Shown here: one piece after another, positions 9,775-19,084 of the stretch
Numbering within the stretch: position 1 is the first letter of the stretch
Layout: each line of letters begins with the position of its first letter
Position numbers and translations under genes: made by a program
Source of the DNA: Rhodovulum sp. PH10
GTDB taxonomy: Bacteria > Pseudomonadota > Alphaproteobacteria > Rhizobiales > Xanthobacteraceae
Direction of reading: 5' to 3'
Length of the DNA: 52,246 bases
Assembly: GCF_000293785.1 (NCBI RefSeq)
Contig: NZ_AKZI01000063.1
Span: 1 to 52,246, forward strand
Notes under the pieces: generated by a model
Database searches by the model: none
Told to the model about the DNA's origin: nothing
The model's input: only the letters and a program-made list of their open reading frames with translations

Positions 9775-12591
9775 ATGGCCATTCTTCTCGACACGCCGCG
9801 CCGCGCCGCATCCGATCTGTTCGACCTCGAGGCCGCCGCCGCCGACCTCGAGGCGCTCGTCCGCGAAAATCCCCGGCAGGAGCGCGAGCTGCGCATCGCG
9901 GTGGCGCAGCGGCTGAAGACCGCCGTCACCGAGGGCCGCGCCAAGGCGGAGGAGCTGCTGCTGGCCGACCGGCACGGCCGGCGCTGCGCCGAGCGGCTGT
10001 GCGACATGCAGGACGCCATCATCGGCCTGCTCTACGATTTCTCGGTCACCCACCTCTACCCGGCCCAAAATCCCTCCGAGGCCGAGCACATGGCGGTGGT
10101 GGCGACCGGCGGCTACGGCCGCGGCCTGATGGCGCCGGGCTCCGACATCGATCTCCTGTTCCTGCTGCCCTACAAGCAGACCGCCTGGGGCGAGTCGATC
10201 GCCGAGGCGATCCTCTATTGCCTGTGGGACATGGGGCTGAAGGTCGGCCACGCCACCCGCTCGATCGACGAGTGCGTGCGCCAGGCCAAGGCCGACATGA
10301 CGATCCGCACCGCGATCCTCGAGGCGCGCTTCCTGCTCGGCGAGAAGAGCCTCTACGACGAGCTGATCGACCGCTTCGACCGCCAGGTGGTGCAGGGCAC
10401 CGGACCGGAGTTCGTCGCCTCCAAGCTCGCCGAGCGCGAGGAGCGGCTGCGCCGGGTCGGCCAGTCGCGCTACCTGGTCGAGCCCAACGTCAAGGACGGC
10501 AAGGGCGGCCTGCGCGACCTGCACACGCTGTTCTGGATCGCCAAATACGTCTACCGGGTGCACCGGCAGGAGGAGCTGATCGAGCGCGGCGTGTTCGATC
10601 GCGACGAGTACAAGCTGTTCCAGCGCTGCGAGGACTTTCTGTGGTCGGTGCGCTGCCACATGCATTTCGTCACAGGCCGCGCCGAGGAGCGGCTGTCGTT
10701 CGACATCCAGCGCGATCTGGCGGTGCGGCTCGGCTATACCGAGCACCCCGGCATGCAGGACGTCGAGCGCTTCATGAAGCACTACTTCCTGATCGCCAAG
10801 GACGTCGGCGACCTCACCGCGATCCTCTGTGCCGGCCTCGAGAGCCGGCACCAGAAGGACGTGCCGATGCTCAACCGGTTCGTCGCCCGGCTGCGCCCGC
10901 GCCACCAGCGCACGCTGCAGGAAAGCGACGATTTCGTCGTCGACAACAACCGCATCAACATCGCCGACCCGGACGCCTTCCGGCGCGACCCGAAGAATTT
11001 GATCCGCATCTTCCGCCTCGCGCAGAAGCACGGGCTCGCCTTCCATCCGGATGCGATGCGCACCGCGACCCGCTCGCTCAAGCTGATCGACAAGCATTTG
11101 CGCGCCGATCCGGAGGCCAACCGGCTCTTTCTCGAGGTCTTGACCGCGCGAAACGACGTCGAGATCGTGCTGCGGCGGATGAACGAGGTCGGCGTGCTCG
11201 GCCGCTTCGTGCCGGACTTCGGCCGCGTCGTCTCGATGATGCAGTTCAACATGTACCACCACTTCACGGTGGACGAGCATCTGCTGCGCTGCATCGGCGC
11301 GCTCGCCGAGATCGAGGCCGGGCATTCCGACGAGTACCCGCTCTCCAGCGAGCTGATGCGCACCATCCAGCCGGAGCACCGCGACCTGCTCTATGTCGCG
11401 CTTTTTCTGCACGATATCGCCAAGGGCCGCCCCGAAGACCACTCCCTCGCCGGCGCAAAAATCGCGCGGCATCTGTGCCCGCGCTTCGGCCTGTCGGCCG
11501 CCGACACCGAGACCGTCGCCTGGCTGATCGAGGTGCATCTGGTGATGTCGGCGATCGCCCAGTCGCGCGACCTGTCGGACCGCCGCACCATCGAGAACTT
11601 CGTGCAGATCGTGCAGTCGCTCGAGCGCATGAAGCTTCTGACCATCCTCACCACCGCCGACATCCGCGCGGTCGGCCCCGGCGTGTGGAACTCGTGGAAG
11701 GCCCAGCTGCTGCGCGCGCTCTATTACGAGGCGGAGCCGGCGCTGACCGGCGGCTTCTCCGAGGTCAACCGCGCCCAGCGCGTCGCCGCCTCCCAGGCGC
11801 AGTTCCGCCACGAGCTCGCCGCCGAGTGGAGCGAGGAGGAGATCGACCGCTACGTCGCCCGCCACTACCCGGCCTACTGGCTCAAGGTCGACCTTCCGGC
11901 CCAGCTCGGCCACGCCCGCTTCGTGCGCGAGACCGAGGCGAAGGGCGGCGACCCGCTCGCCACCCGCTACTCGTTCGATCCCGCCCGCGGCGTCACCGTG
12001 CTGACGGTGCTCGCGCCCGACCATCCGTGGCTGTTGTCGGTGATCGCCGGCGCCTGCGCCTCGGCCGGCGCCAACATCGTCGATGCGCAGATCTACACCA
12101 CCACCGACGGGCTGGCGCTCGACACCATCTCGGTATCGCGCGAGTTCGAACGCGACGACGACGAGGGCCGCCGCGCCGGCCGGGTGGTCGACGCGCTCGA
12201 ACGGGCCTTGCGCGGAGAGATGCGGCTGCCGGAGATGATGGCGGCCAAGCGCAACGCCAAAGGGCGCACCCGGCCGTTCCGGGTGGAGCCGGAGGTGTCG
12301 GTCAACAATCAGTGGTCGCACCGCTACACGGTGGTCGAGGTGTCCGGGCTCGACCGGCCGGGCCTGCTCTACGAGCTGACCTCGACGCTCTCCAAGCTCA
12401 ATCTCAACATCACCTCGGCGCACGTCGCGACCTTCGGCGAGCGCGCGGTCGACGTGTTCTACATCACCGACCTGATGGGCGCGCGCATCACCTCGCCGAC
12501 CCGCATCGCCACCATCAAGCGCGCGCTTCTGCTGCCGTTCGCGCCGCGCCCGGAAAAGGCGGCGGCCGGCAACGCCGCCGCGGTCGGCTGA
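9775..12591 (+). CDS. glnD: PII protein uridylyltransferase/uridylyl-removing enzyme
   Basis: 938 residues, typical for alphaproteobacterial GlnD. The nucleotidyltransferase domain has the metal motif GSDIDLLFLLPY near residue 122. The GlnD linker region carries NVKDGKGGLRDLHTLFWIAK. The HD hydrolase domain has FLHDIAKGRPEDHS near 545, and two C-terminal ACT domains begin near 740 (VTVLTVLAPDHPWLL) and 850 (VEVSGLDRPGLLYEL). GlnD senses glutamine and adds or removes UMP on PII proteins, setting nitrogen control. All catalytic motifs look intact. Confidence 0.97.
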   Translation: MAILLDTPRRAASDLFDLEAAAADLEALVRENPRQERELRIAVAQRLKTAVTEGRAKAEELLLADRHGRRCAERLCDMQDAIIGLLYDFSVTHLYPAQNPSEAEHMAVVATGGYGRGLMAPGSDIDLLFLLPYKQTAWGESIAEAILYCLWDMGLKVGHATRSIDECVRQAKADMTIRTAILEARFLLGEKSLYDELIDRFDRQVVQGTGPEFVASKLAEREERLRRVGQSRYLVEPNVKDGKGGLRDLHTLFWIAKYVYRVHRQEELIERGVFDRDEYKLFQRCEDFLWSVRCHMHFVTGRAEERLSFDIQRDLAVRLGYTEHPGMQDVERFMKHYFLIAKDVGDLTAILCAGLESRHQKDVPMLNRFVARLRPRHQRTLQESDDFVVDNNRINIADPDAFRRDPKNLIRIFRLAQKHGLAFHPDAMRTATRSLKLIDKHLRADPEANRLFLEVLTARNDVEIVLRRMNEVGVLGRFVPDFGRVVSMMQFNMYHHFTVDEHLLRCIGALAEIEAGHSDEYPLSSELMRTIQPEHRDLLYVALFLHDIAKGRPEDHSLAGAKIARHLCPRFGLSAADTETVAWLIEVHLVMSAIAQSRDLSDRRTIENFVQIVQSLERMKLLTILTTADIRAVGPGVWNSWKAQLLRALYYEAEPALTGGFSEVNRAQRVAASQAQFRHELAAEWSEEEIDRYVARHYPAYWLKVDLPAQLGHARFVRETEAKGGDPLATRYSFDPARGVTVLTVLAPDHPWLLSVIAGACASAGANIVDAQIYTTTDGLALDTISVSREFERDDDEGRRAGRVVDALERALRGEMRLPEMMAAKRNAKGRTRPFRVEPEVSVNNQWSHRYTVVEVSGLDRPGLLYELTSTLSKLNLNITSAHVATFGERAVDVFYITDLMGARITSPTRIATIKRALLLPFAPRPEKAAAGNAAAVG

Positions 12592-12747
12592 CCCGGCCGC
12601 CCGACCCGGCCGCCGACCGGGCAGACCGACCACTTTGCGCATTTTCCGTGAGGCGGGAGAACGTCACAACCTCCGCCCCTACCGCCGCACGGCGCGATGC
12701 ACTACCATCGTGCGGTGCGCGGATGCGAACAAGGCGGAGGACCGGCG

Positions 12748-13371
12748 ATGACACTCGCCATCGGTGAAAGCGACATTCTGCTGGTCGTCGACGTCCAGAA
12801 CGACTTTTGCCCCGGCGGCGCGCTGCCGGTCGCCGATGGCGACGCCGTGGTGCCGGTGGTGAACCGGCTCGCGGAAAAATTCCGCCACGTCGTGCTGACC
12901 CAGGACTGGCATCCGGCCGACCACGCCTCGTTCGCCTCGGCGCATCCCGGAAAAAGCCCGTTCGAGCAGGTGACCGCGCCTTACGGCCCGCAGATCCTGT
13001 GGCCGGACCACTGCGTGCAGGAGACGCCGGGGGCGACCTTCCATCCGGGCCTCGCGATCCCCCACGCCGAGCTGGTGCTGCGCAAGGGATTTCGGCGCGA
13101 GATCGACTCCTACTCGGCCTTCTTCGAGAACGACCACGAGACGCCGACCGGCCTCGCCGGCTATCTCCGCGAGCGCGGCTTTGCGCGGGTGGTGATCGTC
13201 GGGCTGGCGCTCGACTTCTGCGTCCGCTTCTCCGCCGAGGACGCGCGCGCCTGCGGCTTCGACGTGGTGGTGATCGAGGAAGCCTGCCGCGGCATCGACA
13301 TGGACGGCTCGGTCGACGCCACCCGCCGCGAGCTTTTCTCGCGCGGCGTGGTTTTGCTCGACGCGGCGTGA
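12748..13371 (+). CDS. pncA: Nicotinamidase
   Basis: 207 residues from ATG 12748, with GGCGGAGGACC upstream as ribosome site. The isochorismatase-like fold shows the catalytic Asp in VVDVQNDFCPGGALPV, metal ligands in DWHPADHASF, the catalytic Lys in LRKGF, and the nucleophile Cys in GLALDFCVRFSAEDA. It converts nicotinamide to nicotinate in the cytoplasm for NAD salvage. Its partner enzyme PncB is encoded about 6 kb away, at 19085-20476. Confidence 0.93.
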   Translation: MTLAIGESDILLVVDVQNDFCPGGALPVADGDAVVPVVNRLAEKFRHVVLTQDWHPADHASFASAHPGKSPFEQVTAPYGPQILWPDHCVQETPGATFHPGLAIPHAELVLRKGFRREIDSYSAFFENDHETPTGLAGYLRERGFARVVIVGLALDFCVRFSAEDARACGFDVVVIEEACRGIDMDGSVDATRRELFSRGVVLLDAA

Positions 13372-13406
13372 ACCCGGTCCGGCCCGGCCGATCCGTACTT
13401 CGCGCC

Positions 13407-14384
13407 TCAATGCAGCCGGGGCGACTTCAGGAACTTCATCCGGTCGCCGGAGACGACCCGCAGCGCCAGCATGCGTCCTTCGCGCAAAACCGTCAGCGGC
13501 ACCTCGACGCCGGCGTCGCCGAGCGCCCACACCGCGCGAAACAGCTCGGCGAGCGACGTCACCGGCTGGCCGGCGACCGTCAGCACGACGTCGCCCGCCT
13601 GCACGTCGGCGATCTGGGCGGGTCCGCCGGCGGCGACGCCGACCACCGCGAGCTGGTCGTCGAGCTCGGTCGCATAGAGGCCGAGCCAGGGTCGCGGCGG
13701 CCGGTTCGGCCGGCCATAGGCGAGCAGGTCGTCGAGCACCGGCAGAAGCCGGTCGATCGGCACCATCATGTTGACGTGAAAGACGGTGTCGGGGTCCTGG
13801 CGCTGCTCGAGATGGAGCGAGCCGATGCCGATCAGCTCGCCGGCGGCGTTGATCAGCCCGGTGCCGCCCCAATTCGGGTGCGCCGGCGCGGTGAACAGCG
13901 CGTCGTCGAGCAGATACTCCCAGTAGCCGGCGAATTCCTGGCGGGCGACGATCCGCGCCGCGACCGAGCGGTGGCGGCCGCCGGCGGCGGCGACGATCGC
14001 GTGCTCGCCGACCAGCGCGTCGGCGGCGCGGCCGAGCGGCAGCGGCGTCACGTCGAGCCGGCCGAGCGCCTGGACGAGCCCGAAGCCGCTCTCGTGGTCG
14101 TAGGCGAGCGCATGGCCCGGCACCACCTTGCCGTCGGACAGCCGCAGCCACACCTGCTCGGCCTCGGTAATCAGGTAGCCGATGGTGAGGACGAGGCCGC
14201 TCTCGCGGATCACCACGCCGTGGCCGACCCGCTCGGTGCCGAGCGTTTCCGCGGTGAAGGCGTCGTCCGGCACTTGCGCGGTCAGCGCCACCACGGCGCC
14301 GAGCGCGCGATCGAGATCGAACTTGTAGCCCTCCGCCTTCGGCTGTGCGATCGGCGGCACCTTCCAATCGCCGGTGGACGGCAT
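13407..14384 (-). CDS. HtrA-like protein with PDZ domain and degenerate catalytic triad
   Basis: 325 residues from ATG 14384 (MPSTGDWKVPPIAQPKAEGY). The fold pattern is trypsin-like S1C (GHGVVIRESGLVLTIGYLI..., WLRLSDGK, then WGGTGLINAAGELIGIGS) followed by a PDZ domain (PWLGLYATELDD, AQIADVQAGDVVLTVAGQPV). By eye against DegP-type proteins, the His of the NNHV motif is Tyr (TIGYL), the Asp of the SDIAL motif is lost (ESGFGLVQ), and the Ser of GNSGG is replaced (NWGGTG). No signal peptide or membrane segment is visible, so it is probably cytoplasmic. It is best read as a non-proteolytic scaffold or chaperone. It converges with pncA across a 35-base gap. Confidence 0.8.
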   Translation of the reverse strand: MPSTGDWKVPPIAQPKAEGYKFDLDRALGAVVALTAQVPDDAFTAETLGTERVGHGVVIRESGLVLTIGYLITEAEQVWLRLSDGKVVPGHALAYDHESGFGLVQALGRLDVTPLPLGRAADALVGEHAIVAAAGGRHRSVAARIVARQEFAGYWEYLLDDALFTAPAHPNWGGTGLINAAGELIGIGSLHLEQRQDPDTVFHVNMMVPIDRLLPVLDDLLAYGRPNRPPRPWLGLYATELDDQLAVVGVAAGGPAQIADVQAGDVVLTVAGQPVTSLAELFRAVWALGDAGVEVPLTVLREGRMLALRVVSGDRMKFLKSPRLH

Positions 14385-14578
14385 CCTCGTCTCCCTGCGG
14401 GGCACGCCGCGCCCGGACGGCGGCACGCCGCCGGGCCGATCGTCGCCTCGCCGAGATGTAGAGAGAATTCGCCGCAAGGACAACACGGGCGGCGCCCCCG
14501 CGCGCAGCCTGCGCCTGGGCGCACGACCACCACGCAGCCGCCCGGCCGGTGCCGCGCACCCGCCCGGCCGACCGCCGG

Positions 14579-15631
14579 TCAGTCGGCGGCGAGCATCGCC
14601 GCGAGCGCCTTCATGCGGTTGCGCGCATAGCTCGGCAGGCCGGCGCTGATCGAGTCGCCGGTGTTGAAGGAGGAGTTGCCGGCCAAGACCTGCGCGGGAA
14701 CCATGTTCCGCAGCACCGGCACGTTCTCCAGCTCCTTGCGCTTCTCGAACAGGTCGCTCTCGACCGCGAGTGCGACGAACACGCCGACCACGGTCCTGTT
14801 CGCGTCGTCCGGCGCCGGCTGCAGCACGGCGAGCAGCTTGCCGAACTGCATCACCTGGTTGACGTGCACGATGTTCTGCTCGAGCGCGGCGGCGACCGGG
14901 GTCGATATCCCGGTCAGCTCGGCATAGGCCGCCTGGTCGATGTCCTCCGGCGGCACCACCCGCAGCTCGCTCTGGAACGCGATGTGGTCGGCGATCTGCT
15001 TGCCGCTGTCGCGCAGCTTGTTCAGCAGCATGATGGCGGAGGGCAGCTTGCCCTCGAAGCGGTAGCGCGACTGGATGCACACGACCGGGGTCGGGCTCTC
15101 GCACCAGCGCCGGTTCGGATTGTGGGCGGACAGCTTCGGGTCCTTGTTCGGCACCACGTCGTCGGGCGAGATCGCCCGATGCTCGATCGCCGGGTCCATC
15201 CGCTTCAGCGTGCCGAGATCGACGAAGCGGGCGAGATCGATCGCCGCGGGCGGGCGGTCGAGCGCGAAGCGCGCCTCGGCGACGTACATGTGCAGCTTGC
15301 GCTTGTAGGAGCGGGTGACGCCGTTCACCGTCATCCGCAGGATCGGCTCCTCGTAGCCGGGAAACGGCGACAACAGCCGCTTCTGCACCGGCCGGGCGCG
15401 CGCCCAGTCGCTGAACTTGATCAGCCCGGTTTTCGGGTCGGCGATCTCGTCGTCGTGGTGGTCGGTGAACAGGATGGTGCCGGGCTTGGGCACCGCCGGC
15501 GTCGCCGCCGAGAGCGACGGCACATCCTGAAGCGTGAAGTCGCGGGCGGATGCCGTCACCGAGGCGTAGGGCGCGGCGGCACACAAGGCGGCCACCAGCA
15601 CGGCTCGGGCCATCGCTCGCTTCACTCTCAT
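14579..15631 (-). CDS. Conserved secreted protein of unknown function
   Basis: 350 residues from ATG 15631. The N-terminus MRVKRAMARAVLVAALCAAA is a clear Sec signal peptide, with likely cleavage near ASA-RD. The mature part has no motif I recognise; notable stretches are FTDHHDDEIADPKTGLIKFS, RRWCESPTPVVCIQSRYRFEGKLPS (two Cys that could pair) and NSSFNTGDSISAGLPSYARN at the C-terminus. The start lies four bases after the stop of the penicillin-binding protein gene, so the two are co-transcribed and probably coupled. That suggests a cell-envelope role. Confidence 0.75.
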   Translation of the reverse strand: MRVKRAMARAVLVAALCAAAPYASVTASARDFTLQDVPSLSAATPAVPKPGTILFTDHHDDEIADPKTGLIKFSDWARARPVQKRLLSPFPGYEEPILRMTVNGVTRSYKRKLHMYVAEARFALDRPPAAIDLARFVDLGTLKRMDPAIEHRAISPDDVVPNKDPKLSAHNPNRRWCESPTPVVCIQSRYRFEGKLPSAIMLLNKLRDSGKQIADHIAFQSELRVVPPEDIDQAAYAELTGISTPVAAALEQNIVHVNQVMQFGKLLAVLQPAPDDANRTVVGVFVALAVESDLFEKRKELENVPVLRNMVPAQVLAGNSSFNTGDSISAGLPSYARNRMKALAAMLAAD

Positions 15632-15635
15632 CGGC

Positions 15636-18600
15636 TCACCAGAATCGTTCGCGTTCCGCGTAAGGATACTGCGGATCGACGCGGCGTGAAGGATGCGCCT
15701 CGCGCTGCCGCTGCTGCTGCTGGTAGCCGCGAGACGGCTCGCCGCCGAACATCCGCCCGAGCTCGCCGAAGATCCCGCCGCCCGACGACCAGCCCTGCTG
15801 GTACTGGTAGCCGTTGCCGTAGGTCTGGCCCTGGGCGTAGGGGCTCGACCGGTAGCGGTACTGGTAGATCGGATATTCCTGGCCGTAGGTGCCGTAACCA
15901 TAGCCGTACGACTCGCCGTCGGTCGGCTCGCCATAGGCATAGGTGTCGGATTCCGAGACCAGCTCGTTGCGGGTGTCGACCACCTGGTCGCTGCCGTCGA
16001 CCCGGAAATACTCCATGAAGGCGCCGGACGAGCGCTCGCTCAGCCGGGTGCCGCTGCGCAGATCGATCGGCAGCTGCACCAGCCGGCGCTGCGCCTGGGC
16101 GGACGGCGGCGCGAACGGCGCCTTGGCCGCGACCGTGCGCCACGCCGCCTCCATCACGTCGGCAAAGATCGGCACCGCGACCGAGCCGCCGGTCTGGCCG
16201 TTGCCGAGCGTGCGTCGCTTGCCGTCGGCATTGTCGTAGCCGACCCACACCGCCACCGTGACGTCGTTCGAGAAGCCGACGAACCACGCGTCGTTCTCGC
16301 CGTCGCTGGTGCCGGTCTTGCCGGCGACATAGGGCGAGAGCTTGGAGATCGCGTTGGCGGTGCCGCGCGCGACCACCCCTTGCAGCATGCTGCGCAGCTG
16401 CACGAAGGCCACGCGATCGCCGCCGGCGAGCGTGGTGAAGGTCGGCGTGCGGCGAAACACCTCCCTGCCCTGCTCCTCGATGCTCTCGACCGCATAGGGG
16501 GTGGGCTTCTGCCCCTCGTTGGCGATCGCGGCATAGAAGGCGGCGAGGTCGATCAGCCGGGCCGGCTGGGCGCCGAGCACGAACGGATAGTAGTTGATGC
16601 AGTCGTCGTAGACGCCGGCCTCCTTGGTCAGCGCGCAGACGTCGGCGAGGCTCTTTTTCGGGTCGCTCTCGATGGCGCCGTCGAGCAGTTGCGCGGTCAC
16701 CTGGTTCTTGGAGTATTCGAGGCCGAGCCGCAGCGTCAGGATGCCGGACGAGCCGCCCGAATAATTCTTCGGCGTCCAGTAGTCGCTCTCGCGCATCGAG
16801 CTCGTATTGTCGATCGGCGGCAGCGTGATCGGCTGGTCGCGCACCAGCGTGTTCGGCTGCAGGCCCTTGTGGAGCGCGGCGAGATAGGTGAACGGCTTCA
16901 GCGAGGAGCCGGGCTGCCGGCGGGTCTGGGTGGTGCGGTTGAGCTGGCTCAGGGGATAGGAGAAGCCGCCGGCCATCGCGAGAATGCGGCCGGTCTTGTT
17001 CTCCAGCACGACGACGCCGCCCTGCACGCTCGGCCGGATGCGCAGGCTCGCCCGCGCCGCCTTGCCCCGGCGCTCGGCGACGTCGACATAGACCACGTCC
17101 CACTGCGACAGCGCCCGGCGGATCGCGGCGGACGGCACCGACAGCGGCATCACCCGCCCGTCGGCGAGCCCGACCTTCGGCCCGCCCTTCTGGCCGCCGG
17201 TCTCGACCACCACCGCCGGCACCCAGTGCACGTCGTAGAGCGGCAGCCGTGCCTCCTCGAGCGCCCGCTGCCAGGCGGGGTCGGGCCGCGGATCGGGCCG
17301 CGGCAGAGGTTTTTGGGCCACCGCCTTGTCGGCCGGCTTTCCGGCCGGCTCGCCGGCGGTCGACTTGTCGGCGGTCGTGTCGGCCTTGGCGTCGACCGAA
17401 AGCTTCGCCGCAGCGTCGGACGCGGCCGGTGCGGCATCGGCGTCGTCCGCCTCCTTGGCGTCGGCCTTGGCGAGCTTGGCGATCGCCTCGGCGAGATTGG
17501 TCTCCGGCCCCTCGAACTTCGCGCGGCCGGTGCGGCTCTCGTAGCGGGCGAGGCCGTCCTGCAGCGCCGTCTCGGTCGCCTCCTGCAAGGCCGGACGGAT
17601 GGTCGACTTCACCGTCGCGGAGGCCGCGGTCAGCGACTCCACGCCGGGAAGCCCGCGCGCCTCGCGCTCGATCTGGTCGAGCATGTAGAAGCCGCTGTTG
17701 CCCGTGATGCGATGGTAAGGCACGAAGTCGAGCACCGCCTCGCGCGCCTCGGCCGCCTGCGCCGCGGTGATCGCGTCGTTCTCCTGCATCCGCCCGAGCA
17801 CGTAAGCGAGGCGTCCGCGCACCCGCTCGGGATGGCGGTCGGGATTGTAGTAGCTCGGCCCCTTGGTGAGGCCCGCGAGCATCGCCCCTTCGGCAATCGA
17901 GAGCTGCGCGGCCGGCTTGCCGAAATAGCTCTCGGCGGCCAGCTCGACGCCCCAGGCGCCGCGGCCGAGATAGATCGTGTTGAGATAGAGCTCGAGGATC
18001 TCGTCTTTTGTCAGCGTCTGCTCGATCCGCGCCGCGACGATCATCTCGCGGATCTTTCGCTCGTAGGTGAGATCGTCGCCGACCAGAAGGTTCTTCGCCA
18101 CCTGCTGGGTGATCGTCGAGCCGCCCTGCGGCCGGCCGGCGCGGGCGAGATTGCCGACCATCGCCCGGATCAGCCCGCGCTCGTCGATGCCGTGGTGCTC
18201 GTAGAAGCGCTTGTCCTCGGCGGCGACGAACGCCTTGCGCACGTGCTCGGGGATCTTTGCGAGCGGCACCCACACACGGCGGTTCTCCGGCTGAAACACC
18301 TCGGCGAAGCGCTCGCCCTTGGCGTCGAGCACGGTGCTCATGCCCGGCAGCCGCATGCCCTTCAGCTTGCCGGCGTCGGGCAGATCGGCGACCGCGTGGT
18401 CGTACCAGTCGATCACCGCACCGATGTCGGCCGGCGAGTTGGCGACGTCCTCGTTCTTGCAGAACTGTCGATAGAGCGGCGGCAGGTCGGAAAAATTCAG
18501 CCCGCGAAACGCCTTGATGTCGCCGGTGAAGGCCTTCGGGTCGTCGAGCGCGGTTTCCAGCAGGCCGTCGATGTCGATCGACTCGATGTCGAAGGCCTTG

Positions 18601-18749
18601 CGCATGTGCGCACAACCTTCGCGGAGAATTTGCACCACCTGCGCCTGATCCCGGTCGCGATCGAACCGGGTGACGATGGCATCGGGACGAACCGCGACCT
18701 GGCTGAGCGCCAGGAACGCCGCGAGCAACTTGACGAGGATCACATCCAT
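15636..18749 (-). CDS. Class A penicillin-binding protein (PBP1A-like)
   Basis: 1037 residues from ATG 18749 (MDVILVKLLAAFLALSQVA); a GTG eight codons upstream is an alternative. The glycosyltransferase domain carries AAEDKRFYEHHGIDERG and GGSTITQQVAKNLL. The transpeptidase domain carries the SxxK motif in PGSSLKPFTYLAAL, the SxN motif in EYSKNQ and the KTG motif in VAGKTGTSDGENDAWFVGFS. An Asp/Ala/Lys-rich insert lies between the two catalytic domains. The last roughly 100 residues are a Tyr/Gln/Gly-rich tail (YGYGYGTYGQEYPIYQYRY). It polymerises and cross-links peptidoglycan in the periplasm, anchored by its N-terminus. Confidence 0.93.
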   Translation of the reverse strand: MDVILVKLLAAFLALSQVAVRPDAIVTRFDRDRDQAQVVQILREGCAHMRKAFDIESIDIDGLLETALDDPKAFTGDIKAFRGLNFSDLPPLYRQFCKNEDVANSPADIGAVIDWYDHAVADLPDAGKLKGMRLPGMSTVLDAKGERFAEVFQPENRRVWVPLAKIPEHVRKAFVAAEDKRFYEHHGIDERGLIRAMVGNLARAGRPQGGSTITQQVAKNLLVGDDLTYERKIREMIVAARIEQTLTKDEILELYLNTIYLGRGAWGVELAAESYFGKPAAQLSIAEGAMLAGLTKGPSYYNPDRHPERVRGRLAYVLGRMQENDAITAAQAAEAREAVLDFVPYHRITGNSGFYMLDQIEREARGLPGVESLTAASATVKSTIRPALQEATETALQDGLARYESRTGRAKFEGPETNLAEAIAKLAKADAKEADDADAAPAASDAAAKLSVDAKADTTADKSTAGEPAGKPADKAVAQKPLPRPDPRPDPAWQRALEEARLPLYDVHWVPAVVVETGGQKGGPKVGLADGRVMPLSVPSAAIRRALSQWDVVYVDVAERRGKAARASLRIRPSVQGGVVVLENKTGRILAMAGGFSYPLSQLNRTTQTRRQPGSSLKPFTYLAALHKGLQPNTLVRDQPITLPPIDNTSSMRESDYWTPKNYSGGSSGILTLRLGLEYSKNQVTAQLLDGAIESDPKKSLADVCALTKEAGVYDDCINYYPFVLGAQPARLIDLAAFYAAIANEGQKPTPYAVESIEEQGREVFRRTPTFTTLAGGDRVAFVQLRSMLQGVVARGTANAISKLSPYVAGKTGTSDGENDAWFVGFSNDVTVAVWVGYDNADGKRRTLGNGQTGGSVAVPIFADVMEAAWRTVAAKAPFAPPSAQAQRRLVQLPIDLRSGTRLSERSSGAFMEYFRVDGSDQVVDTRNELVSESDTYAYGEPTDGESYGYGYGTYGQEYPIYQYRYRSSPYAQGQTYGNGYQYQQGWSSGGGIFGELGRMFGGEPSRGYQQQQRQREAHPSRRVDPQYPYAERERFW

Positions 18750-19084
18750 GCCACCGGCCAAGGTTGGGACCACGCACCCCGCGCGGTATTGGCGTCGTAC
18801 AACGGCGATTTTACGGAGACGTTCCGCCCGGACGGTGCAAAATTACGGCATTCTGACGAGACCGTCCGTCCCGTGATCGATCCGCCACGGTCCACTCGAC
18901 CGGGCCGGTCGTGCATCTCCCCTCCGCCGAGCCGTCGAGGCTACGGGCCGGATGTTAAAGGAGGCTTTCGCCGCGTTTTTTCGACCCGCCGGAGGCCCGG
19001 CCCGGCGCGGGGCCAGGTCCGAGGTCTCCGAGGTCCGAGGTCCGAGGTCCGGCCGGACGTGCGAGGCCCGGCCCCGCCGGCCTC
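18750..19084. other. Intergenic region between the PBP and pncB genes
   Basis: A 335-base gap on the minus-strand run, presumably holding the promoter of the penicillin-binding protein gene. I see no gene in it. Its pncB-proximal end contains the CCGAGGT repeats listed next. A T6 run sits near 18976 without a convincing stem before it. Confidence 0.6.
19019..19048 (+). repeat. CCGAGGT heptamer repeats
   Basis: CCGAGGT occurs at 19019-19025, 19028-19034, 19035-19041 and 19042-19048; the last three are in perfect tandem. It lies just downstream of the pncB stop. Simple-sequence repeat, function unknown. Confidence 0.6.

Noticed and set aside
9766-12642. 958-codon frame opposite glnD
   Set aside because: Exact antisense of glnD, no motif, no ribosome site.
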